A stretch of DNA of 64,000 nucleotides from Aliiglaciecola sp041538045 (GTDB lineage Bacteria > Pseudomonadota > Gammaproteobacteria > Enterobacterales > Alteromonadaceae): the NCBI RefSeq assembly GCF_041538045.1, contig NZ_JBGOSE010000011.1, positions 62,001-126,000 on the forward strand. Reading direction: 5' to 3'. Position numbers and translations under genes: made by a program. Under the pieces are notes generated by a model. The model was not told the origin of the DNA, did no database searches, and saw only the letters and a list, made by a program, of their open reading frames with translations. Shown here piece after piece: positions 54,450-61,681 of the stretch (within the stretch, counting starts at the first letter, position 1; every line of letters begins with the position of its first letter).

Positions 54450-55298
54450 ATGAAAACGCTTAAAATGCTATTAGTAATGAGTTTGTCTTTTGCCTTAATT
54501 GCATGCAGTCCACAACAGGCAAAGTTGTCAAGTCAAACATCTGAAGAACAACCCTTGAAAGAAACTGAACAATCCGCTGAGAACAACGTTGAATATCCAT
54601 CTTGTTCATATAGTTTAGGCTTTGATGTCTGGGAACCTTACCAGTATATCAACGTTGATGGCGAGGTAAGTGGCGTCGATATTCATATTGTCACTGGAGT
54701 GCTAAATGAAATGGGTTGCTCTGTATCTTACGTGCAAGGCACTTGGGTATCCTTATTGGAAGATTTGCGCTCGGGTAACGTCGACATACTTATTGGCGCG
54801 TCTAAAACCCCTGCACGGGAAGAGTTTGCGTATTTTAGTGAGCCTTACCGCACCGAACAGTTTTCTTTATATATACGCAATGATGATAAAAAGCGTGCCG
54901 CCTATAATGATATAGATGAGTTTATTGCCAATGGCAGCAAAATTGGCGTTGTAGGTGATTACTATTACGGGCCACAGATCACCATTTTGCAAGATAGTAA
55001 AGCGTCATCTAAGAACTTCGTAAGCAGTATAATGGGGGAATTAAATATTGCTCGATTACTCGATATGGATATTGACGGGTTTATAGAAGATAGTTTTGTG
55101 GGAGCATCAATGTTGCGTAGAAAAGGGTTAGATAACTACATTGTTGAACATGGCTTTACAGTCACTACTGGAGATATTTACGTCATGTTTAGTCAATCTA
55201 GTGTATCAGAGGCAGATGTTCAGAAATTTAACTCTGCATTAGATGACTATGTGCAAAAGGATAGCTACAAACAAACGTTGCATAAATACAGTAGATAA
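54450..55298 (+). CDS. Solute-binding lipoprotein, family 3
   Basis: A 282-residue lipoprotein (lipobox FALIAC, Cys about 19) with a type II periplasmic binding fold: YSLGFDVWEPYQYINVDG, VSGVDIHIVTGVLNEMG, DLRSGNVDILIGASKTPAREEFAYFSEPY. The last motif is typical of amino-acid-binding proteins. No transporter genes are near. GGAGG (54437-54441) stands 8 bp before the chosen ATG and rules out the ATG at 54435, which overlaps it. Probably anchored to the inner membrane, as a receptor or transport component. Ligand unknown. Confidence 0.86.
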   Translation: MKTLKMLLVMSLSFALIACSPQQAKLSSQTSEEQPLKETEQSAENNVEYPSCSYSLGFDVWEPYQYINVDGEVSGVDIHIVTGVLNEMGCSVSYVQGTWVSLLEDLRSGNVDILIGASKTPAREEFAYFSEPYRTEQFSLYIRNDDKKRAAYNDIDEFIANGSKIGVVGDYYYGPQITILQDSKASSKNFVSSIMGELNIARLLDMDIDGFIEDSFVGASMLRRKGLDNYIVEHGFTVTTGDIYVMFSQSSVSEADVQKFNSALDDYVQKDSYKQTLHKYSR

Positions 55299-55419
55299 CA
55301 GGATTTATTTTCAAAATGTGCTAGCTCAGCGAGATTTTTTACGGTCATTGTCAAGAGTTCTGTGCATTTCCACTATTGTTTTGGTATAAGAACCATTGAA
55401 ACTGAGGCGTGGAATAATA

Positions 55420-55866
55420 ATGGAATTAAATTTAAATGAATCTGCTGTTGAATTGATTCAATTGTCACTGGCACCTGTGTTTTTGATAGTGGGTATGGGG
55501 CAAATGATGAATGTGATGACCGGCCGTTTAGCTAGAATTATTGATCGGGCTCGTTACTTTGAACGAATAGGTGATGTTGACCCTTCTAAGATCACCGAAA
55601 AAGCTAAAAACGAGCTCAAAGCCCTGCGTCGAAGAATGCGTTTTGCCAACTGGGCGGTTACTTTTTTAACGGCTGCTGCGGTGACTGTGTGTATGGACGT
55701 TATTCTATTGCTAATAAATGGATTAACTGTGGTGAATTTAGATACCACTATTATTTCCATGTTTATTTTAGGCATGATACTGATCACGGGTGGGTTAATC
55801 TCATTTTTCCTAGAAGTCAGTGTTGCTAACGCTTCCCTCAAAATTCCATCATATAAAGATTATTAA
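55420..55866 (+). CDS. DUF2721 family membrane protein
   Basis: A 148-residue protein with three TMs (about 12-35, 75-100, 110-135) and the DUF2721 pattern: ELIQLSLAPVFLIVGMGQMM, then NVMTGRLARIIDRAR. The function of the family is unknown. ATG at 55420 matches the usual short N-terminus; a TTG at 55396 is the alternative. Followed by a stem-loop. Confidence 0.86.
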   Translation: MELNLNESAVELIQLSLAPVFLIVGMGQMMNVMTGRLARIIDRARYFERIGDVDPSKITEKAKNELKALRRRMRFANWAVTFLTAAAVTVCMDVILLLINGLTVVNLDTTIISMFILGMILITGGLISFFLEVSVANASLKIPSYKDY

Positions 55867-55870
55867 AATC

Positions 55871-55896
55871 GCCCTGTTAATCTGAGTTAACAGGGC
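55871..55896. terminator. Stem-loop between convergent genes
   Basis: GCCCTGTTAA pairs perfectly with TTAACAGGGC around TCTGAG, 5 bp after the DUF2721 stop and 46 bp from the stop of the convergent cytochrome gene. T content is weak on both sides, so probably a bidirectional terminator of moderate strength. Confidence 0.65.
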
Positions 55897-55941
55897 TTAG
55901 GTTTCTCCAATTAACGACTGTTATCGAGCTTGAGAAGGATG

Positions 55942-57057
55942 TTAATGGCTTTGTGATACCTCTTCTGGCTCTTCTAGCCCTTCTGCTCGAACCACCGGAT
56001 AGCCTAAATTCATCCAACCAAAGATACCTTCATATAACACAGCGGTATTGGCATAACCTGCTTCGTTAAATTTATCCATTACGTACTCTGCTGCTGCGCG
56101 AGGGCAAGAGCAGTAACCTACAATCAATACATCCTTGGGCATTTCTCCCACGCGACTTTGGATATCAGAATAATAAGGAAAAGGTACTGAACCGGCTAAA
56201 TGAGCCCGTTGCCATACTGACGTCACTCGAGTATCTATCAATACCATACGCTTTTTCGCTTCCATGGCAGCGTGTAAGTCTTTAGAGGATACATATTTTC
56301 CTTGGTCCAATTCAAAATTAGGATCTTCCCCTTGTGGATTAATTACATACTGATCCGGTGTAGGTAGGGCTTTTAAGGGGACTTTGCTAATTTTAGCATC
56401 ACTGGCCTTACTGCGAATAAAGGCGGTGAGGTTATCAATATCGTGTTCTGTTAATTTGTCAGAAAACCCTAACATAGGAGTATCTTCGCGGCCTTTTTCA
56501 ATGGCATAGCGAATAAATTCGTCTTTGTTGTGGGCTAAAAATGAGGGGGTAAAAAGAGCAGGCGCAGTGATGCCTTCACCATTTTCACCATGACAACTGG
56601 TACAGTTTTGTTTATATAAAATCTCACCTTTTTCAATATCTCCATTGACCGGGTTTTCACTAAGCTTGACTCTTTGTGCCCCTGATTGCCAAAACAACCA
56701 ATAGGTTAAGTCCCACGTTTCATCCAACGTCATAGGACCGCCTACTTCATCTAAATAGCCACCCATGGCGGTTCCGTGTCGTCCATAGGACATGGGGCGT
56801 AATATTGAATGAGGTACACCAGATTCGAATAGACTCTTACTGCGTAGGGAGGGGGCGTGATCATTTTTATGACCTTCGCGATCATCGCCGTGACATAAAG
56901 AACAATATTTTTGGTAATTGCTAGCCGCCACTTTTGCTTGTTCGCTAGTCAGTTTGCGGGGGGGATCTTGTTTCTTATAAACACGTTCGGCATTTGCTGC
57001 ACAACAAATACTAAAGCTAACTAACAATATCCATATTAATCTAGTTACTTTTTTCAC
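55942..57057 (-). CDS. Dihaem cytochrome c fused to rhodanese domain
   Basis: A 371-residue exported protein: signal peptide (ending near CCAANA), a cytochrome c domain with haem motif CSLCH (about 52-56), a second with CTSCH (about 155-159), and a C-terminal rhodanese-like domain (about 255-355) with IDTRVTSVWQRAHLAGSVPFPYY and the active-site region VGYCSCPRAAAEYVMDKF. Both haem motifs and the rhodanese Cys are intact. Rhodaneses move sulfane sulfur; c-type haems carry electrons, so periplasmic sulfur oxidation or thiol redox is a fair inference. No sox or other sulfur genes adjoin it. Confidence 0.88.
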   Translation of the reverse strand: MKKVTRLIWILLVSFSICCAANAERVYKKQDPPRKLTSEQAKVAASNYQKYCSLCHGDDREGHKNDHAPSLRSKSLFESGVPHSILRPMSYGRHGTAMGGYLDEVGGPMTLDETWDLTYWLFWQSGAQRVKLSENPVNGDIEKGEILYKQNCTSCHGENGEGITAPALFTPSFLAHNKDEFIRYAIEKGREDTPMLGFSDKLTEHDIDNLTAFIRSKASDAKISKVPLKALPTPDQYVINPQGEDPNFELDQGKYVSSKDLHAAMEAKKRMVLIDTRVTSVWQRAHLAGSVPFPYYSDIQSRVGEMPKDVLIVGYCSCPRAAAEYVMDKFNEAGYANTAVLYEGIFGWMNLGYPVVRAEGLEEPEEVSQSH

Positions 57058-57216
57058 GACAACATCCCTTTATTTAGGTTTGAAGGATTATTTAACGCTT
57101 AAATTGGTTTTTTAGCAATTAAATATCGGTTAACTGGTCTATAGACAAGTTGAATTTTGGTGTCCAGATATGTGTCTGCCAGAGGATGTCACTATTTAAT
57201 TGTTGTTTTTTTAAGG

Positions 57217-57244
57217 TTTGCAAATGACCGTAAGCATTTGCAAA
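57217..57244. promoter_or_regulatory. Perfect inverted repeat TTTGCAAATG-N8-CATTTGCAAA
   Basis: A perfect 10-bp inverted repeat with 8-bp spacer in the 339-bp gap between the divergent cytochrome and lipoprotein genes, 153 bp upstream of the latter. It could be an operator for a dimeric regulator or form a hairpin. The rest of the gap (57058-57396) is A+T-rich with only short, unconvincing frames. Confidence 0.45.
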
Positions 57245-57396
57245 GGGTAAACTTAGTTGCTTTTAAGGTGTGGGTTTCGAGATCAGTGTTTTTAATGCAG
57301 TTAATTAACTATCTGATTGACTTGAACTTTATTGTTAAGAGAGAATGAAGAGTGAATCAAATAAAAACTAAAATTAAAGATTATTAGGGAAAATAA

Positions 57397-58185
57397 ATGA
57401 GGGAATTAGTTAAAACGTTCGTGGTCCTTAGCAGTTTAATCTTATGTGCTTGTTCGTCGCCTTATACTGTTGTAACCACTGAACAACTCGTAGAACAAGA
57501 CGATCAGGTGATGCTACTTGATGGGATTAAAGTGAGTTACCTAATATCTTCTGAGAAAGTGGCTCTGAGTAACTTTAGTGGGGAAAATAGTCGATATATT
57601 GATACTAATACTGCTATTGATATTGTTGAAAATGGTGGTGTCACCGTTTTTGATGCGCCGCTGTATATAACCAACTTAGCTGATTGTTATAAAATTGACT
57701 ACAGACCATCGTCAAATTCTAGCGAACGTTCGGAAAAAGACACTACGTATTTTGTTAAGTTCAGCAAAACCAATGTTCCTAAACTGTATATATTGAACCT
57801 ACTCAAATCTTGCTCTTCAAATGATAGTGAAACCAGAGAATTTAGCTATATGCCAGTGGTTTTGGAGAATGACATAGCGACCTTTGCCACTTTTTCCGAT
57901 AAGGAGATAAAGAATTTAACATGGGATTGGTACAATGGCTTAAATGTTGTGCAGCGTTTTTGGTTCGGGGTGAGTAAAAACGACTCAACCGATGATGATG
58001 AGATCAAGCAAAGACCACTGATTTTTGAAAATGCGCGAGGGCTGGAAGCTGTTATGGAATACGTTTATTATCATCAACATGCAAGCTCCTTAGTGAAAGT
58101 GCAGTTGGGCGAAGGTACTGATGAGCAACGAACTTTGTTTAATAAATACTCTCGTGCTAACCAGAGGATGAAAGCAAACCAATAA
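57397..58185 (+). CDS. Lipoprotein of unknown function
   Basis: A 262-residue lipoprotein: signal MRELVKTFVVLSSLILCAC with Cys at the lipobox (LCAC). The mature protein is acidic, with several Cys and alternating polar/hydrophobic stretches; I recognise no domain. It is followed by a clear terminator and stands alone. Possibly an envelope protein specific to close relatives. Confidence 0.75.
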   Translation: MRELVKTFVVLSSLILCACSSPYTVVTTEQLVEQDDQVMLLDGIKVSYLISSEKVALSNFSGENSRYIDTNTAIDIVENGGVTVFDAPLYITNLADCYKIDYRPSSNSSERSEKDTTYFVKFSKTNVPKLYILNLLKSCSSNDSETREFSYMPVVLENDIATFATFSDKEIKNLTWDWYNGLNVVQRFWFGVSKNDSTDDDEIKQRPLIFENARGLEAVMEYVYYHQHASSLVKVQLGEGTDEQRTLFNKYSRANQRMKANQ

Positions 58186-58207
58186 ATTAGCAAAAAGTAT
58201 AGATTAG

Positions 58208-58234
58208 AAAAATGCCTTGTAAAGAGGCATTTTT
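58208..58234 (+). terminator. Rho-independent terminator after the lipoprotein gene
   Basis: AAAAATGCCT pairs with AGGCATTTTT around a 7-base loop, 22 bp after the stop codon, with a T-run. A strong, simple terminator; it also separates the decayed gene on the other strand. Confidence 0.82.
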
Positions 58235-58261
58235 ATGGGCTAACAAGGTCGTTTTTGCTAA

Positions 58262-59016
58262 TCATATAACGATGGTTTGGTCCCCTACATGATTAATCGC
58301 CTCACTAGCGTCGACTGTTATTAACATTAGATCTTTAAGGTGAACTGAACCAGCAATCGCTGATGCCAATAACGGACAATCAACACTGATTATCATGCCT
58401 TTTGCTAGGATGATATCTTCACTCTGTGCACCAGAGTTTTTACCCACATGATCTGTATGGTAAAGACCTAGGCTATGAAGTGAGCAAGAAACAGCGTAAT
58501 TCCCCCTAATTTTTGCATAGTTGCTTGCCCCAAAGCGGTGATCCCAGAAAACTTTATTCTAGATTTAAAGCAAGCCTAAGGGAGTCTATTAAGAACGATT
58601 AACCATCGCGAAAGGGGGACATCAAATACATCATCACGAATGCGATCCACTATCATAAACACGCCAGTGTTACCGCGTTTAGTCGCTTCAGCGTTTATCG
58701 GCTAGGCACGACGCAAATGTGCAATTTCTATATCAGATTTAACCGGACGTATACCTTTAAGTGCGTCATCGGCATCTGTGATCGAAACATCGGGTAAAGT
58801 TGTCGAGATTAATTCCCAATGGGGGATGTTGTTAATTGCCACTCTAGCTTTGATCAGGCCAAGGACGCTAAATGCCTTTTTAAATGCCGCTCCAGCGCCA
58901 ATGTATGCACCATATTCTTTTGCTGTTTGTGGTGTTCGAATTGCTCGTCTGGCTTCTATAGCTCGGCTTAATTTGATACGGGATCCAGAAAGTGGTGGAG
59001 CCGTTGAGAAATCTTA
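58262..59016 (-). pseudogene. Decayed M24 (Xaa-Pro peptidase/creatinase) gene
   Basis: Reading the minus strand, three pieces in different frames fit one M24 peptidase. The first (about 59016-58700) gives LSRAIEARRAIRTPQ, IKARVAINNIPHWELIS and ends with KGIRPVKSDIEIAHLRRA before a stop, the linker helix before the catalytic domain. A middle piece gives DRIRDDVFDVPFRDG, and the last (58447-58262) gives KGMIISVDCPLL and AGSVHLKDLMLIT, the C-terminal end of the fold. Most of the metal-binding core is missing. Frameshifts, stops and a deletion make it a pseudogene. Confidence 0.7.
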
Positions 59017-59017
59017 A

Positions 59018-59048
59018 TTCAAAATGAAAGTAAATCATTCAAAATGAA
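59018..59048. promoter_or_regulatory. Paired activator sites upstream of the VOC gene
   Basis: TTCAAAATGAA occurs at 59018-59028 and 59038-59048, exactly 20 bp apart. Each is the palindrome TTCA-N3-TGAA. They lie 75-105 bp upstream of a -24/-12 promoter, the usual position for a sigma-54 activator. The same sequence recurs upstream of the activator gene. Confidence 0.65.
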
Positions 59049-59122
59049 GGATTGTACTTGGTTTGATATTTAAGGGGTGTTGTTAACCGATTGATTTTAT
59101 TGGACTTAACTTACTTCGGATG

Positions 59123-59139
59123 CTGGCATGAAGACTGCA
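59123..59139 (+). promoter_or_regulatory. Sigma-54 promoter of the VOC gene
   Basis: CTGGCATGAAGACTGCA matches YTGGCACGRNNNTTGCW with two mismatches; GG and GC are correctly 10 bp apart. It starts 108 bp before the VOC start. It shares TGGCATGAA with the promoter at 59748. Confidence 0.6.
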
Positions 59140-59230
59140 GTGTCGAATCACATGACATAGGATTAACTGATGGCTTAAGGTAAGCGGTTCATCTTAAACA
59201 GCCTAGTGAAACCAAGCGGGAGAGCACGTT

Positions 59231-59620
59231 TTGATCACCCATATTCACCACATTAATTTTGTGGTGGCAGATTTAGACAAATCAGTACGCTATTTCAACG
59301 GATTGTTAAAGCAATCACCGGTAATTGAAGAGCTTCCCCAAAGACTAGTAAAAACTGCACGTTTTAACGTGGGGGAAAGTCTATTGGTTTTAGTTCAACC
59401 GCTGAGCAATGAAGGAGTCGTTGCTGAGATACTTGCGCAAAAAGGAGAAGGAATATTTCTACTTTCTTTTGCAACTGAGTCTATCGATGAAACATTGCAA
59501 AAACTGGAAATTAAGTACTTGGAAAAACGAACAGGTTTGCAAGGCTGGTCCATTTGCGACCTTGCCGAATATGACCAGTTTGGCGCGATTTTGCAGTTAA
59601 CCGAATCATCAAAAAGTTAA
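59231..59620 (+). CDS. VOC-family protein, epimerase-like
   Basis: A 129-residue vicinal-oxygen-chelate protein (glyoxalase fold). It resembles methylmalonyl-CoA epimerase in layout: HHINFVVADLDKSVRYF, VLVQPLSNEGVVAEILAQKGEGIF, and AILQLTES at the end. Of the family's metal ligands the first His and the middle Gln/Glu position are plausible, but the later His (usually in GIHHIAF) is replaced (GIFLLSF) and the last Glu reads Gln, so metal binding may be altered. TTG start supported by GGGAGAG 6 bp upstream. Controlled by a sigma-54 promoter. Substrate unknown. Confidence 0.8.
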   Translation: MITHIHHINFVVADLDKSVRYFNGLLKQSPVIEELPQRLVKTARFNVGESLLVLVQPLSNEGVVAEILAQKGEGIFLLSFATESIDETLQKLEIKYLEKRTGLQGWSICDLAEYDQFGAILQLTESSKS

Positions 59621-59622
59621 AT

Positions 59623-59687
59623 TTCAAAATGAATGATTTTATTTCAAAATGATAGAATATTTTTCATTTTGAAATTTTCAACTTGAA
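59623..59687. promoter_or_regulatory. Activator-site cluster upstream of the PrpR-type gene
   Basis: Four TTCA-N3-TGAA type sites: TTCAAAATGAA at 59623, TTCAAAATGAT at 59643, TTCATTTTGAA at 59663 and TTCAACTTGAA at 59677. The first three are exactly 20 bp apart, so they face the same side of the helix. They lie 60-125 bp upstream of the sigma-54 promoter at 59748, as enhancer sites should. Confidence 0.7.
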
Positions 59688-59747
59688 AGTGAAAATCTGA
59701 AATGGTGTAAATTATTGAATTATAATGGTTTTTAAATTCCATTGTTT

Positions 59748-59764
59748 TTGGCATGAACCGTGCT
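59748..59764 (+). promoter_or_regulatory. Sigma-54 promoter of the activator gene
   Basis: TTGGCATGAACCGTGCT matches YTGGCACGRNNNTTGCW with two mismatches and the correct 10-bp GG-GC distance. It ends 42 bp before the TTG start of the activator. With the sites at 59623-59687 this implies positive autoregulation. Confidence 0.65.
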
Positions 59765-59806
59765 ATGTTAATTTGCTAACAATTTTCACTTTCAGGTTGC
59801 AATAAA

Positions 59807-61681
59807 TTGATAAAGCAAAGTCACAAAATCCGTATTCTAATCTTTGGCCATAAAGAGTTTAGCCAATTGGTTAGTAGTGTATTAGAAGAGTTTGAAGAAC
59901 AAGCTGAATGCAAAGTTGTCGATGCAATCATCGGCACTATTCATGAAGCCAATACCCATATTAATGTATTCAAACCAGACTTAGTGATTAGCGCTGGTAG
60001 CAATTCAGCATACTTGAAAACTACCTTAGATGTGCCTGTATTATCTATTCCCGTCACAGAGTCCGATATTGTTAGCGCTGTCTTAAAAGCCTCTAAAGTA
60101 AGTAACGACATCCACCTAATTACTTATGATGATTACAGCAGTCTAGTTGGCCTATTAAATACTAGTACATCGGTTAATATTACGTGTCATCAGTACGAAA
60201 CCGCTGAAGATGCTAAACAAAGGTATCAATTAGCTCACTTAACCTCAGATAATGTTGTAGTGGGAGCCAGTTTAGTCTGTGGGCTGGCCCTTTTAGACAA
60301 TATAAAGTCTTTCTTAATATATTCAAAAGAATCCTGCCGAGCAGTATTAAAAGAAGCCGTTGTTTTGGGGCGCAAACAACGGGATTCAATTCACACAAAA
60401 GCAATTCATAAATGGTTAGATGAGGACTCGAAAACGCCGATTCTAGTGGTCGACAACTATACCGATGTTCTAACCTCGAATAGCGCCGCAAAAACAGAAT
60501 TTGCCATCGACTCGAATAACAAACAAGAAATTTTGGATTTGTTGCACAGTAGCCAGTTTGCCGATGTATCAGATGGAAAGTGTCGGTTAAATGAAACCGA
60601 TTGGTGGTTTCATAAAGACACCATCATGATGACCAATAGTCAGTTTAATGTGTACCAATTTTATGCGCAAACACCGCAAATATTTCCTCCTAAGAAAGCT
60701 CCCACCCTAGACCAACCGCTAATTTATAAATCCAAATTAATGACCGACTTGATTGAACGTACTGATCTGTACGCAAACTCTCCAAGTCATGTGTTAATCA
60801 TTGGTGAGTCGGGTACGGGTAAAGAAATGATCGCAAAACGTATTCATCAAAAAAGTCAGTTTGCAGAAGGACGTTTTGTGGCGATTAACTGCGCAGCAAT
60901 GCCCAGTGAGTTGTTTGAAGGGGAGTTGTTTGGTTACGTAGAAGGGGCTTTTACTGGCTCAAAACGTGGCGGCAAACATGGCTTGTTATATGAAGCAGAT
61001 AATGGCGTGTTATTTTTAGATGAAGTGGGAGAGTTAAGCTTACCTCAGCAAGCAAAATTGCTCCGCGTTATCCAAGAAAAAACCTACCGACCCATAGGTT
61101 CGCACAAAGAATTCAAAGTGAATCTTAAAGTGATTGCCGCCACCAATCGTCCCTTGGCCACACAAGTCAAACAGGGGTTGTTCAGAGATGACTTGTATTA
61201 CCGCCTGAACGTTCTAAGCATTAATGTTCCCTCTTTAAAAGAACGTCGTGAAGATATTGAAAATATCACCCAAAACAAGTTGATGGCCCTTAATTTTGGC
61301 AGTTTGAGTGAAGAGGTTATTCAGCGACTGACCCAACAATTAAGCCCTATTTTTAATGCCTATGATTGGCCAGGAAATATCCGAGAATTGGAAAATATTG
61401 TTGAACGTTTACTGGTTTATTGCTCCGCATTCCAAGACGTAACCAGTAAAAAAGTGTCGCAATTGTTGACTGAGTTAGCGCCAGAACTATTTGAAATAAA
61501 ACAAATAGAACAAACCGGTGCTATCGCAAAAAATGAACAAGAGTTGCTTAACCAAGCAATGACAAAATTTAACGGCAATAAAGAATTGGTTGCCCAGTAT
61601 TTAGGAATTAGCCAAACCACCTTATGGCGAAGATTGAAACGCAATAATAACAATAACCAAGAGGGAAAACACAATGCTTAG
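59807..61681 (+). CDS. Sigma-54-dependent activator, PrpR type
   Basis: A 624-residue transcription activator. The N-terminal region (about 1-200) matches the PrpR_N sensor domain (two-lobed, binds small acids such as 2-methylcitrate in PrpR). The AAA+ domain (about 305-540) has Walker A GESGTGKE, GAFTGSKRGG (the sigma-54 contact loop, Ser where Ala is usual), Walker B LFLDEVGEL and R-fingers; the C-terminus has a Fis-type HTH (ELVAQYLGISQTTLWRRL). TTG start. No prpBCD genes are near, so its signal may not be propionate-derived. Overlaps the TonB receptor gene by 8 bp. Confidence 0.9.
   Translation: MIKQSHKIRILIFGHKEFSQLVSSVLEEFEEQAECKVVDAIIGTIHEANTHINVFKPDLVISAGSNSAYLKTTLDVPVLSIPVTESDIVSAVLKASKVSNDIHLITYDDYSSLVGLLNTSTSVNITCHQYETAEDAKQRYQLAHLTSDNVVVGASLVCGLALLDNIKSFLIYSKESCRAVLKEAVVLGRKQRDSIHTKAIHKWLDEDSKTPILVVDNYTDVLTSNSAAKTEFAIDSNNKQEILDLLHSSQFADVSDGKCRLNETDWWFHKDTIMMTNSQFNVYQFYAQTPQIFPPKKAPTLDQPLIYKSKLMTDLIERTDLYANSPSHVLIIGESGTGKEMIAKRIHQKSQFAEGRFVAINCAAMPSELFEGELFGYVEGAFTGSKRGGKHGLLYEADNGVLFLDEVGELSLPQQAKLLRVIQEKTYRPIGSHKEFKVNLKVIAATNRPLATQVKQGLFRDDLYYRLNVLSINVPSLKERREDIENITQNKLMALNFGSLSEEVIQRLTQQLSPIFNAYDWPGNIRELENIVERLLVYCSAFQDVTSKKVSQLLTELAPELFEIKQIEQTGAIAKNEQELLNQAMTKFNGNKELVAQYLGISQTTLWRRLKRNNNNNQEGKHNA

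Noticed and set aside
57157..57348. 63-residue + strand frame
   Set aside because: No ribosome site, no family likeness, and it spans the perfect inverted repeat.
58778..59017. 79-residue + strand frame
   Set aside because: It lies antisense to the decayed M24 peptidase, whose reading on the other strand makes better protein sense.
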